This document shows, piece after piece, positions 43,805-52,149 of a stretch of DNA of 64,000 nt. The notes under the pieces were generated by a model. It ran no database searches, was not told the DNA's origin, and saw only the letters and a list, made by a program, of their open reading frames with translations. The first letter of the stretch is position 1. Every line of letters starts with the position of its first letter. The DNA is from CAYPGT01 sp964512985 (GTDB lineage Bacteria > Cyanobacteriota > Vampirovibrionia > LMEP-6097): positions 1-64,000 of the forward strand of contig CAZELI010000007.1 in assembly GCA_964512985.1 (NCBI GenBank). Reading direction: 5' to 3'. Both the position numbers and the translations under genes were made by a program.

Positions 43805-45213
43805 GGTTGTAAAATATTCTTCGCATCTAATATATAATCAAAATACTCTGTTTCTTTAAGGCTTGGTGTTGCACCATTCAAGCTTATTAGAGCTTTGCTT
43901 ATACTAAAACCATGAGGGATTTTTAGTTTGGAAAGTTTCTTTTCCATTTCGGGGATGATTTTATGATCGATAGGTTTATCACTAAATTTGATCTCACAAA
44001 CAGTAATTAGTTTGTTTTTTCTTTTGTATACTAAGTCAAATTGAAATTCTTTATCTTTGCTTTGATAAATAGGACCAAAATCTCTCACCTCATCATTGAA
44101 CTCCAGGATTTTTGCTAAATAGGCAGCATGTTTTAGACAAAATCTCTCAAAAGCTAATCCTAGCCAAGGCTTCCACTCAGACTCACAGAGTTCTTCAAAT
44201 AGTTTTGATGAAAATTCTTCATTGATAAGCTTGAGATTAGGGGCCATGTATTTAAAGTAAAAAATCAAAAATTCATCACTAAGCTTATATTTACGATATT
44301 TATTATCTTCGTCTAAGCTTACAGAATAAAATTCTTTAATAATCTCTGCGTTAAGTAAGTTATTCAAGTAATGACTAAGACTACCACCAGAACTAAGACT
44401 TAGTTTATTTCGGATTTGTTCTAGAGATAGCATTCCTTGTTTGAGACTTAGAACTATTTTTTTATATCTCTCAACTTCTTTGAATTGACTAAAAAAAATT
44501 CGATCACATTCAAGAATCATCTCGCTATTTTTATTGAAACAGATTAAATTCATATTTTGATTGAAAGATTTATTACTTTTAATCGTTTTAAGATATTTTG
44601 GAATAGTACCAAAGATGAGTAAGTATTTAAGGACCTCGCTATCGCTTAGAGATTTTTTGAAAAACAAACGTGCTGCACATGGCTCAAGGGTTTTTAGTAG
44701 CATTTCCCCATTAATTCGCCCATAGAGGGCGCTAGAGTTGACTACTTTATTGACCATAAATGAGGCTACTGAGCCACAGAGAATGAGCATGATGTTTTGT
44801 TTCAACCAGTGCTTATCCCAGTAATACTTAAGTAAGCTAATTAGTTTAGTTTGCCCCGCTGCCATCCATTGAAATTCGTCGAAGAAGATAACGATTTTAT
44901 TTTTGTTTGTAAAAACGTATTCAGTTAAATATTTAAATACAGTGTCCCAGTCTTTGAAATTTATGTCATCAAGGTATGGGCCTTGGAATTGTTCTTTTAG
45001 TCTTGAAATAAAATTGTTAATTTGCTCTTGTGAGCTTTGTCTTTCCAGCCCCTCAAACGAAAAATATACATCAGCAATATTTTCACAAAAATATTCTACT
45101 AAATAGCTCTTACCAACTCGTCGTCTCCCATAGATAGCAACAAGCTGTGAACCCTGCCTTTCGTAGAGATTCTTTAAAGTTTTCAACTCAGTTTCACGCC
45201 CAAATATTTTCAT
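43801..45213 (-). CDS. AAA ATPase of the archaeal-type/DUF234 family
   Basis: The frame is open 36 nt further upstream, but the ATG at 45213 begins the conserved MKIFGRETELKTLKNLYERQG and leaves the promoter free. Walker A is IYGRRRVGKSYL at about residues 26-37, Walker B IVIFFDEFQW at about 98-107. The middle is a winged-helix region (LSLEQIRNKLSLSSGGSLSHYLNNLLNAEII), and the C-terminal half is the DUF234 domain (LVYKRKNKLITVCEIKFSDKPI, a nuclease-like E-K pattern). Members are common accessory genes of unknown role. A duplicated palindrome containing its promoter lies upstream. Confidence 0.9.
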   Translation of the reverse strand: MKIFGRETELKTLKNLYERQGSQLVAIYGRRRVGKSYLVEYFCENIADVYFSFEGLERQSSQEQINNFISRLKEQFQGPYLDDINFKDWDTVFKYLTEYVFTNKNKIVIFFDEFQWMAAGQTKLISLLKYYWDKHWLKQNIMLILCGSVASFMVNKVVNSSALYGRINGEMLLKTLEPCAARLFFKKSLSDSEVLKYLLIFGTIPKYLKTIKSNKSFNQNMNLICFNKNSEMILECDRIFFSQFKEVERYKKIVLSLKQGMLSLEQIRNKLSLSSGGSLSHYLNNLLNAEIIKEFYSVSLDEDNKYRKYKLSDEFLIFYFKYMAPNLKLINEEFSSKLFEELCESEWKPWLGLAFERFCLKHAAYLAKILEFNDEVRDFGPIYQSKDKEFQFDLVYKRKNKLITVCEIKFSDKPIDHKIIPEMEKKLSKLKIPHGFSISKALISLNGATPSLKETEYFDYILDAKNILQP

Positions 45214-45230
45214 ATAAACTAATTCGCTTA

Positions 45231-45338
45231 TGACAAAAACCGCCAACAAAGTTGATTGTAACTTTCTTGGCGGTTTTTGTCAAAAAAAACGTTAAAACCG
45301 CCAACAAAGTTGATTGTAACTTTCTTGGCGGTTTTACC
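45231..45338. repeat. Tandem duplicated long palindrome upstream of the ATPase gene
   Basis: Two copies of an inverted repeat with 58-bp spacing: 45231-45282 (arms of about 23 nt beginning TGACAAAAACCGCC, six-base centre GATTGT, one mismatch) and 45292-45338 (arms beginning AAAACCGCC). The shared core is identical in both. It lies between the HD-GYP stop and the ATPase start. The first copy contains the ATPase promoter, so it may be an operator; the hairpins could also act as terminators for the HD-GYP gene. Confidence 0.75.
45255..45283 (-). promoter_or_regulatory. Consensus sigma-70 promoter inside the palindrome
   Basis: On the minus strand TTGACA (45283-45278), 17 nt, TACAAT (45260-45255). 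Both boxes are at or one base from consensus and the spacing is optimal. The start site would lie near 45248, giving a leader of about 35 nt to the ATG at 45213. The -10 lies at the centre of the palindrome, so a bound dimer would block it. Confidence 0.75.
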
Positions 45339-45363
45339 AGTTAGTTTTTTATCACAATTTCTC

Positions 45364-46011
45364 TTAGTGCAGCATCGTTGTATCGATGTTTAGTTTGGCG
45401 TGATCTTTCAAACTACCTGAATTAATAATTGGATCTTTCTCGCTGTATTTCTTGTGCCACCATTCTACGAAGGCTTCTACTACTTCTGGTTCGAATTGAC
45501 TGCCAGAGAATCTTATAACTTCTTCTAAACCTTCTTCCGGGCTGCGTGCTGGCATGTAGACTCTGTTAGTAGTCATAGCATCATAAGCATCAGCTACAGT
45601 CGTGATCTTAGCAATGAAAGGAATCTCGTCTCTGCTGAGTCCATGTGGGTAACCTTTGCCGTCAATTCTTTCATGATGGAAGAGAATTGGTTCAAGACAA
45701 CGTTTAAGATTCGGTACTTGAGAAACTATATTGGCACCGAGAATGACGTGAGTCTTCATGATAGTGAACTCTTCGACGCTCAGTGAGCTAGGTTTAAATA
45801 GTACATCATCCTTAATTCCTATCTTACCGATGTCATGAAGTAATGCACCGCCTTCTAGATTAAACTGATCTTCATCACGAAGATTAAACATTAAACCTAG
45901 ATCCTTAGACATTTTAAATACGCGATAACTATGACCACTTGTATAAGGGTCTTTAATCTCCAGCGCGTATATTAGAGCTTTAGCTATATTGTAGAATTCA
46001 TCGCTACTCAT
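45364..46011 (-). CDS. HD-GYP domain phosphodiesterase/phosphohydrolase
   Basis: A stand-alone HD-GYP domain of 215 residues: SGHSYRVFKMSKDLG, LLHDIGKIGIKDDVLFKP, MKTHVILGANIV, ILFHHERIDGKGYPHGL and KITTVADAYDAMTTNRVYMP. The metal ligands and the GYP residues are intact, so hydrolysis of cyclic di-GMP or a related dinucleotide is likely. No sensor or receiver domain is attached. A TATAAA box ends 4 nt before the ATG, and an inverted repeat TAATGAAA/TTTCATTA (46020-46041) overlaps the promoter region. The neighbouring Tad pilus and flagellum genes are plausible outputs of such signalling. Confidence 0.94.
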   Translation of the reverse strand: MSSDEFYNIAKALIYALEIKDPYTSGHSYRVFKMSKDLGLMFNLRDEDQFNLEGGALLHDIGKIGIKDDVLFKPSSLSVEEFTIMKTHVILGANIVSQVPNLKRCLEPILFHHERIDGKGYPHGLSRDEIPFIAKITTVADAYDAMTTNRVYMPARSPEEGLEEVIRFSGSQFEPEVVEAFVEWWHKKYSEKDPIINSGSLKDHAKLNIDTTMLH

Positions 46012-46207
46012 TAAATTTATAATGAAACAATAATTTCATTACACCTCTTTTATATTTTGGTCGCTATTCTATAATATTATGCATTATCCTTTAAGAAAAC
46101 ATTAACTAGTGAATAGTTTTCTTTCTCCCAACTTGTCTAGAGTATATAAAGTATGGTTTTCAAGAAAATATATATGTATGGATTGAGTTCTTTGTTAATT
46201 ACTAATA

Positions 46208-46765
46208 TTAAGCTGCAGTAGCTTTTGTAGGCTGGTGCAATGCTTCAATATCCATACGTAATTTAGCTCTAATTAAAGCGGCAGCTGTATCAAGAGAACC
46301 TTCAAAATCGGCTCCCTTTTTTTTTGCTAAACCTATCTTAATATCAGTACCTTCTAATTCAAAAGTTTCATGTGAACTTCCGTGACGAGAAAAACTTCCT
46401 TTAAAACCATTCTGAGAAAGTGCCTGTCTTAAAACTTGTATTTTCGGGGTAGGACGTTTACCTCCAAATAATACCGTTTGGGCGAAATGCCTTGCTTGAC
46501 CATGTTCCTTAGCTAATGCATCTTGAAAACTACTTTTATCTAATGGTTCTAAACGATTGTTTATAATGCGTCCAATGTTGTTTCTCTTCAGACTATCTTT
46601 TAAACTATTAACGGCGGTCTCTACTAATGGAGTCTTCTCTAATTTTTTGCGATTAACTCCTAAATCGACAAGACTTGAATTTAAATGTTCTAAACATTTC
46701 ATTATTAAGAAAGTATAATAAGACAATACTGATAATAATGCAAGGGCTTCCCTTAACATTTTCAT
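46208..46765 (-). CDS. Unknown protein with possible HicA-like C-terminal fold
   Basis: 185 residues. The first 30 include a hydrophobic stretch (LALLSVLSYYTFLIM), but a later ATG (46703) would remove it; the start is therefore uncertain. The middle is helical and basic. From about residue 120 (VLRQALSQNGFKGSFSRHGSSHETFELEG) the pattern resembles HicA mRNA interferases, with helix, GF, strand, GSxH and strand. HicA normally has GSHH, and no HicB antitoxin gene is adjacent, so toxicity is doubtful. It ends TKATAA. The intergenic 46012-46207 is AT-rich, and I see no gene there. Confidence 0.65.
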   Translation of the reverse strand: MKMLREALALLSVLSYYTFLIMKCLEHLNSSLVDLGVNRKKLEKTPLVETAVNSLKDSLKRNNIGRIINNRLEPLDKSSFQDALAKEHGQARHFAQTVLFGGKRPTPKIQVLRQALSQNGFKGSFSRHGSSHETFELEGTDIKIGLAKKKGADFEGSLDTAAALIRAKLRMDIEALHQPTKATAA

Positions 46766-46892
46766 TAGATTATTTTCATAATTTAAGTTATGTTGGTAAT
46801 TTAGCTGTACAATTAATCTAGTTAAAAATTAGCAAAAAAGTGTAATATATCATTTAAGGGAAATAACCATTTCAATAATATTAGGATATATA

Positions 46893-48698
46893 ATGGGCTT
46901 TATGAAGAGATTTGCAAGCTATTTAACTCTTGCTCTTATATTAACTTCGTTTAATGTTACTTTGTCTGTTAAGGCGGCTCAGGTTTGGGCGGCGGATACT
47001 GAAGTAACTAGGTTAATCAATGAAGGTATTACTTATCATAGTAATAGAAATTATTTACTCGCTATTCAATCTTTTAAGAAGGCTTTGGAATTGGAGCCTA
47101 CTAATAAACAGATACTTGCTAACTTAAGTATCGCTCATAATAATTACGGTAAGTATCTCGCTGAAAGAACCGATGGTAAAGGTGCTGCACGTGAATTCAG
47201 AACAGCGCTTTATTATAATCCTGACAACAGTGTTGCTAGAGCGAATCTAGAGTTTAAGATGAAAGATCTTGCTGAGTCAACTGATGATTACGCTAAAAGA
47301 ATTGTACAGGCTAAACAAGAAAGATTAGGAGAGAATTTCTTTGCTTCTATAGCAGAGTTAAGAGAGGCTAATCGTCTGAAAGAGACTGCTGATGCTTACT
47401 TAGAGATAGGTACTAATTATCATTTACTCTCACTTAAATCTCCGCAAGATGATGTCTATGTAGCAAGTGCTGTAGATGCGTTTAATAAAGCTATCACTCT
47501 TGCTCCTAATGATGCTAGACCATATATCAAGCTTGGTGACGTGCATGTAGCTATCGGTAAAATTAATCAAGGTATAGATTACTATGAGCAAGCTATTAGA
47601 AAAGATCCTGATAATAAAGATGCACAGACAGCATTGATCAATGGTTGGCTTGCAGCAATTAGAATAGCACCCTATCTTGCTAACAATCATGTAGGATTAG
47701 GAACTGCCTATCAATTACGTGGTGATTTTATGCAGGCTGAAAGAAGCTTCAGGCGCGCATTAGAGATAGATCCGAATAGTTTACTTGCGCAGAAGGGGTT
47801 ATCAAGTTTACAAGAAGATAGAGTTAGAACCCAGGTTAATTTATTCTTGGATAGAGCAGTAGCATTTCAGAAGCAAGGAGACTTTGATCAAAGTCTTAGT
47901 CACTATATCAAGGCTCTTAATTTAGAACCGACTAATCCTGATATCCACTACAATATAGGAACAGCGTTCCAGGCTAAAGGTGATCTAGAAAGAGCTGAGA
48001 AAGCCTATCTTAAGGCTAGCGAATTGAATCCTAATCATCAGGAAGCTAAACAAGCCTTGGCAAGTTTACATGCTGAAGAGAAAGAAATGCAAGTAGCCGC
48101 AGCGTTCTCTCAGGCTGTGAAGCTTCAGCAAGCTGGTAACTATCCAGAAGCGATTAAAATCTATAACAGAATTGCAGTCGATAAACCTGGCGATGATTCG
48201 CTGTTTTACAATCTAGCAGTGGCTTATCAAGCAACAGGTGACCTCGATAAGTCGATGGAGAATTATAAGAAAGCATATGCTATTAAACCTGATACAAGCT
48301 ATTCAGAAGCTATGAGATCTGTAGAAATCTCTAAGGCTAATAATCTACTTGCTAAAGCTATAGACTTGCAGGCTAAAGGATTAAATACAGAAGCCATTAA
48401 GCTCTATGAGCAGGTTGTAGCGTTGGTCCCTGATAATGCCAATGCCTGGTATAACTTAGGCACGGCTCACCAGGCGATGGGTAACGATGCACGCGCACTT
48501 AATGCTTACCAGAAGGCTTATGGTCTAGATGCTACTAACCAAACTGAAGCAATGTTCTTTGCGGCGATGATATTAGAAGATCAAAGACAATTAGTGCAAG
48601 CGATTAATTTATATGATAAATACCTAAGCATTGCTCCGAAGGGTGACTATGCTTCTGAAGCTACTAGCAGGAAGAACTATATTAAGAGTTTCTTGTAG
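46893..48698 (+). CDS. Large secreted TPR protein
   Basis: A signal peptide (FASYLTLALILTSFNVTLSVKAAQ) is followed by about a dozen TPR units over nearly the whole 601 residues, for example NRNYLLAIQSFKKALELEPT, AFNKAITLAPNDARPYIKLG, SFRRALEIDPNSLLAQKGL, HYNIGTAFQAKGDLERAEKA and ALNAYQKAYGLDATN. Such proteins are periplasmic scaffolds for envelope or pilus machines. AGGA lies 6 nt before the ATG. It stands alone; no partner is evident from its surroundings. Confidence 0.88.
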   Translation: MGFMKRFASYLTLALILTSFNVTLSVKAAQVWAADTEVTRLINEGITYHSNRNYLLAIQSFKKALELEPTNKQILANLSIAHNNYGKYLAERTDGKGAAREFRTALYYNPDNSVARANLEFKMKDLAESTDDYAKRIVQAKQERLGENFFASIAELREANRLKETADAYLEIGTNYHLLSLKSPQDDVYVASAVDAFNKAITLAPNDARPYIKLGDVHVAIGKINQGIDYYEQAIRKDPDNKDAQTALINGWLAAIRIAPYLANNHVGLGTAYQLRGDFMQAERSFRRALEIDPNSLLAQKGLSSLQEDRVRTQVNLFLDRAVAFQKQGDFDQSLSHYIKALNLEPTNPDIHYNIGTAFQAKGDLERAEKAYLKASELNPNHQEAKQALASLHAEEKEMQVAAAFSQAVKLQQAGNYPEAIKIYNRIAVDKPGDDSLFYNLAVAYQATGDLDKSMENYKKAYAIKPDTSYSEAMRSVEISKANNLLAKAIDLQAKGLNTEAIKLYEQVVALVPDNANAWYNLGTAHQAMGNDARALNAYQKAYGLDATNQTEAMFFAAMILEDQRQLVQAINLYDKYLSIAPKGDYASEATSRKNYIKSFL

Positions 48699-48767
48699 AT
48701 AATTGCGAGTCCTAGGTATTCCTTTATAGGGCTGCGGTTTATATCTATACCTTTATGGGGGAATTGA

Positions 48768-48796
48768 TTGATCTTATGCCGTTATAAGGGTATAAT
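48768..48796 (+). promoter_or_regulatory. Sigma-70-type promoter of an ATPase gene, leaderless
   Basis: TTGATC (48768-48773), a 17-nt spacer and TATAAT (48791-48796). The six bases ATTGTT separate the -10 from the ATG at 48803, so initiation should fall on the start codon. The ATTGTTATG junction is identical to that at 4664-4672. Confidence 0.7.
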
Positions 48797-48802
48797 ATTG
48801 TT

Positions 48803-50152
48803 ATGGCTAAAACTAAGGAAATCGATAATCAAGAAATTCTCCATATTATAGAGCTTGCTCAAAAACGGATAAAAGAATCTAAATTCATGTCTAGATCGTA
48901 TATCAATGAGTTATTCGGTATGGTAATGAGTAAACCGATTAAGATCGTCACAGGTTTTAGGCGATGTGGTAAATCCACCATCGTCAGGGCTGTATGTCAA
49001 AAATTAATTAGAAAAAAAGAATATAATCTAAATGACATTTTATATTTAAATTTTGAAGATTTACAACTTATTAAATATCACAATGCTGAGAAAGTGCAAA
49101 AAATTACTAGGTTTTTTTTGGAGCAGAATAAAAATAAAAAATTATTAGTTTTTGATGAAATTCAACTGGTAAAAAACTGGGATAAATTACTTAGAACTAT
49201 TTATGAATTTGAGAACCAAGCCAATATAATTATTACTGGTTCAAATTCCGAGTTGCTTTCAAGTGAACTGGGATCTAATTTGGCAGGTAGATTTATATCA
49301 CTGGAAGTCCAACCTTTTTCCTTTAAAGAATTTCTTCTGTATAAAAATATTGAGATTACAAATCAACGAGAGTATGAGAAACGTGAAGATGAAATTAAAG
49401 ATCATTTTTATGAGTATGTTCGTTTTGGTGGATTGCCAGAAATCTTTTCTATTACTAGTGATGACGCTAAAAGGTCATATTTAGAGGGTTTAATTAGCAA
49501 GGTAATTTTAGATGATGTTGTAGAGCGTTTTAATGTTAGAAATGCATCAGTAATTGAGAAAATATTAGTCTATCTTTTTGTAAATATTGGCAATGTGATT
49601 TCTTTTGTAAAAATCGAAAAGTATCTTAAGCAATTAGGTTATAAAATTAAATTAGCAACGATTATTGATTATGTATCTTATTTGCAAAAAACTTTTGCTA
49701 TCTCTGAGCTTTTAAGATTCAGCTGGAAAAGTCAAAGAGTGTTTGATAATTCTAAGAAATATTATAGTGTAGATGTTGCGCTAAGCTATCTGTATCATGA
49801 TTTAGGCAATAATTTTAGTAAGCGTCTTGAAAACTTAGTCTACTTGAAACTTAAAAGAGATAAACGCTTTACTAGTATCTATTATGGTTATGATGAATCA
49901 GAAATTGATTTTATTAGTTTAAATAGAAGGGAGAATCTTTTTGAGAAATATCAAGTAACCCAAGAGTTAAATGAAAAAAATAGAGATAGAGAATTTGATC
50001 CTTTAGTTTACTCTGATCCATATACTAAAAATTCTGTGAATCATTTATTAGTCATGAATGATACTGATCGTACTATTGAGGAGAACATACCTGGAGCTTC
50101 AGTTATAATCCAACAAAAAAATCTAATTACTTGGTTATTAGATATTAACTAG
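48803..50152 (+). CDS. DUF4143-type AAA ATPase
   Basis: Walker A VTGFRRCGKSTIV is at about residues 54-66, Walker B LLVFDEIQLV at about 114-123, and the sensor IIITGSNSELLSSELGSNLAGRF at about 141-163, followed by LEVQPFSFKEFL and the DUF4143 domain (RYGGLP-like RFGGLPEIF, SYLEGLISKVILDDVVERF). The C-terminal half has YYGYDESEIDFISLNR, the usual nuclease-like remnant. 449 residues, complete. It differs clearly from the DUF4143 protein at 29750, so they are not recent duplicates. Probably accessory DNA; cellular role unknown. Confidence 0.92.
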   Translation: MAKTKEIDNQEILHIIELAQKRIKESKFMSRSYINELFGMVMSKPIKIVTGFRRCGKSTIVRAVCQKLIRKKEYNLNDILYLNFEDLQLIKYHNAEKVQKITRFFLEQNKNKKLLVFDEIQLVKNWDKLLRTIYEFENQANIIITGSNSELLSSELGSNLAGRFISLEVQPFSFKEFLLYKNIEITNQREYEKREDEIKDHFYEYVRFGGLPEIFSITSDDAKRSYLEGLISKVILDDVVERFNVRNASVIEKILVYLFVNIGNVISFVKIEKYLKQLGYKIKLATIIDYVSYLQKTFAISELLRFSWKSQRVFDNSKKYYSVDVALSYLYHDLGNNFSKRLENLVYLKLKRDKRFTSIYYGYDESEIDFISLNRRENLFEKYQVTQELNEKNRDREFDPLVYSDPYTKNSVNHLLVMNDTDRTIEENIPGASVIIQQKNLITWLLDIN

Positions 50153-50247
50153 CAGAATGAATGGGTAATACTTATTCGTGGAAAATTAAATCTTTAGCTT
50201 TTTCAAGATTTATCAAGTCTAAGGTATGTTAGTATTTTTCTGTTCTT

Positions 50248-50323
50248 GGGCTCGTAGCTTAGTTGGTAGAGCGCCTCGCTTGCACCGAGGAGGTCGGGGG
50301 TTCAAATCCCTCCGGGTCCACCA
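50248..50323 (+). tRNA. tRNA-Ala (TGC anticodon)
   Basis: A cloverleaf of 76 nt: acceptor GGGCTCG with CGGGTCC, D-arm GCTTAGTTGGTAGAGC, anticodon stem CCTCG/CGAGG around loop CTTGCAC (anticodon TGC at 50281-50283), T-arm GGGGGTTCAAATCCC, discriminator A and an encoded CCA. The G3-T70 wobble pair, the alanine identity element, is present. The gene stands alone and is followed by a strong hairpin. Confidence 0.96.
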
Positions 50324-50329
50324 CTATCA

Positions 50330-50375
50330 CAAATTAAAACACCCTCCCCATAAAAGGGGAGGGTGTTTTAATTTG
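50330..50375 (+). terminator. Long perfect hairpin after tRNA-Ala
   Basis: Twenty-base arms (50330-50349 and 50356-50375) are perfectly complementary around a 6-nt loop, with CACCCTCCCC/GGGGAGGGTG at the top and an A/T-rich lower stem providing a T-run. It is a rho-independent terminator for the tRNA, possibly bidirectional. Confidence 0.88.
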
Positions 50376-50388
50376 TATGGGGCGAATC

Positions 50389-50398
50389 TCCGGGTCCA
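50389..50398. repeat. Short repeat of the tRNA-Ala 3' end
   Basis: TCCGGGTCCA at 50389-50398 repeats 50311-50320 of the tRNA exactly, and the preceding bases (GGGGCGAATC) resemble its T-arm. It may be a scar of site-specific recombination at the tRNA or a degenerate duplication. No integrase gene is in the window. Confidence 0.35.
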
Positions 50399-50442
50399 TT
50401 TGCTAAAATCATTAAAATTGAGTTTTGAAAAAGGAGTCCAAT

Positions 50443-51501
50443 ATGAAAAAGATCTCTCTAGTCCTAGTTTTAAGTTTCTTGTTTTGTTTAAGTAGTTACT
50501 CTGTCAATGCCAAAGTTATAGTGAGTACTGGCGGTAGTAGTGATGGAGAGTCTTTAGTCTCAGAGAAGGGTCCTAAGGGTGTTAATAAACTTGCTCTCAC
50601 TACGGCGAAAGGCGGAAGTATTGCAACTGCTACAGCCAGATCAATCTTTACTAAGAAGAAAATCACTCATGGTAATAAGGTAGTTTCAGCTGGTACTGCG
50701 GGTGATGGAGAGTTTACTCACGTCAATGCTAACTCTAGTTTCGCTGGTATAGCTACGTTTATCTCTGATGACGGTAATCCAGTAGAAGACTTCACTATAG
50801 ATCTAGGTTTAAACGGAACTCTCAGATGTAAAACTCCTGATCCAGAGATCCCTGCATTCTTCTCACTTGCACAAATGTCTGCAGATGTAATTGTTGATGG
50901 AGATTTAGATTTCTCTGGAACTGCTACTCAAGATGGTTCTGGACCTTTTAGCGCATCTGGAAATATTTCTACTGGGGATTTTACGACTGGAACTAATACT
51001 GCTTCTATTCATAAAACATTCCCTATTAATTTAGGTACGCTTACTGATGGACAGAAGCTTGCGTTCTTCTTTGCAGGATCTACCCTCGTGTCTTATGGGG
51101 CAGATGTGCCGATTACTTATTGTTCAGCAGATTTCTTTAACACTGATACTTTCCAGGCAGCTAAGAAACAAGGCGGCAAGCTTACTATAGCGGCAGGTAA
51201 GATTGTTACAGTTGAGTTTGTAGATGATGTTCTTTCTATCGAAAGTTCTGATAGCAGTTTATTAAGTGGTATCTCTACTCTTAGAGTGGTTATTGCTACA
51301 GGTGGTGGAGTGTTCGAAGCTAGTGCTGGAGCGGTTGGTGATATCGATGAAGATGGTATTAGTGATGTGATAGTCACTGCTACTAATCAAGTTTCTATGA
51401 TTAGTGCCCTAAACATTAGTTCTAACAATACAGCGTTTGTATTTGGAGCTACTACTACTGGAGAAGCATTCTCTGGTACTGTAGATCTGAGTGCTGACTA
51501 G
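50443..51501 (+). CDS. Secreted beta-rich protein, unknown function
   Basis: AAGGAG 7 nt before it selects the ATG at 50443 over an in-frame TTG at 50425. The signal peptide is clear (ISLVLVLSFLFCLSSYSVNAK). The mature 330 residues are Gly/Ser/Thr/Asp-rich with many short strands, for example STGGSSDGESLVSEK, VIVDGDLDFSGTATQDGSG and GAVGDIDEDGISDVIVTATNQ. The last resembles an FG-GAP or dockerin-like Ca2+ loop (DIDEDGISD). Probably an extracellular or surface protein. No family recognised. Confidence 0.8.
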   Translation: MKKISLVLVLSFLFCLSSYSVNAKVIVSTGGSSDGESLVSEKGPKGVNKLALTTAKGGSIATATARSIFTKKKITHGNKVVSAGTAGDGEFTHVNANSSFAGIATFISDDGNPVEDFTIDLGLNGTLRCKTPDPEIPAFFSLAQMSADVIVDGDLDFSGTATQDGSGPFSASGNISTGDFTTGTNTASIHKTFPINLGTLTDGQKLAFFFAGSTLVSYGADVPITYCSADFFNTDTFQAAKKQGGKLTIAAGKIVTVEFVDDVLSIESSDSSLLSGISTLRVVIATGGGVFEASAGAVGDIDEDGISDVIVTATNQVSMISALNISSNNTAFVFGATTTGEAFSGTVDLSAD

Positions 51502-51588
51502 AGTTTTCAAGAATTTGTTAGATACTTGGAAGCTCTTAAGATTTTTGCTATAATTAGGCTTTGTAATAAATAACAAGGAGGTTATATT

Positions 51589-52134
51589 ATGGGAGTAAAA
51601 TCAACAAATTCTACAGTGCATATGGGAACAGGTCAATCCTCTGTTTCTCTGTCTATTCCAGAAACTACTGATAAGAAGCCATTTGTATTGCAAATGAATT
51701 CTTGGGAAAGTAAATTCTCAAGTGCTGCTCGCCGGAAGATATCAGTTAGTTCCATGTTACAAGAGGGTGGAGATCTAGTATATGGTATGGAAGCAAAAGT
51801 GCGTCAAGTAATAAATGATAAAGACCCGTCACCCCATTCTCGTGAGGACTTAGTTGATATTGCAAGACAAGTTGAAACAGGCGTAATTGAGGGATCAGAT
51901 CGTATTAATGCTGACCTCGATGCTCCAAATGGAATAGCTCAACCTACCAAGCTTGATCATATATCTTCTGATGTAGTTCAGAGATTATGTGAGCGGCCTT
52001 TGGCTTATGTATTCAGAGTCATCCAAAGAGCTAGAAAAGGAATTGAAAGCAATGCAAGCCAGACTGAGGGAGCTATTGGTTATATGAATCGTGTTTTTAA
52101 TAAAATCCAAAAATTAACTGCACCTAGGTCATAA
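51589..52134 (+). CDS. Unknown 181-residue protein
   Basis: AAGGAGG lies about 9 nt before the ATG, a strong initiation signal. The first 40 residues are Ser/Thr-rich and probably disordered (GVKSTNSTVHMGTGQSSVSLS). The rest is helical (SREDLVDIARQVETGVIEGSDRINADL, VFRVIQRARKGIESNASQTEGAIGYMNRVFNKIQKL). There is no signal peptide. The disordered Ser/Thr-rich N-terminus followed by a helical domain is also what secreted effectors of some systems look like, but nothing more supports that. Function unknown. Confidence 0.75.
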   Translation: MGVKSTNSTVHMGTGQSSVSLSIPETTDKKPFVLQMNSWESKFSSAARRKISVSSMLQEGGDLVYGMEAKVRQVINDKDPSPHSREDLVDIARQVETGVIEGSDRINADLDAPNGIAQPTKLDHISSDVVQRLCERPLAYVFRVIQRARKGIESNASQTEGAIGYMNRVFNKIQKLTAPRS

Positions 52135-52149
52135 TTTCTAATTCTTAGG

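Noticed and set aside
50226..50495. Open frame across the tRNA and terminator
   Set aside because: It runs through a complete tRNA-Ala and a perfect terminator hairpin.
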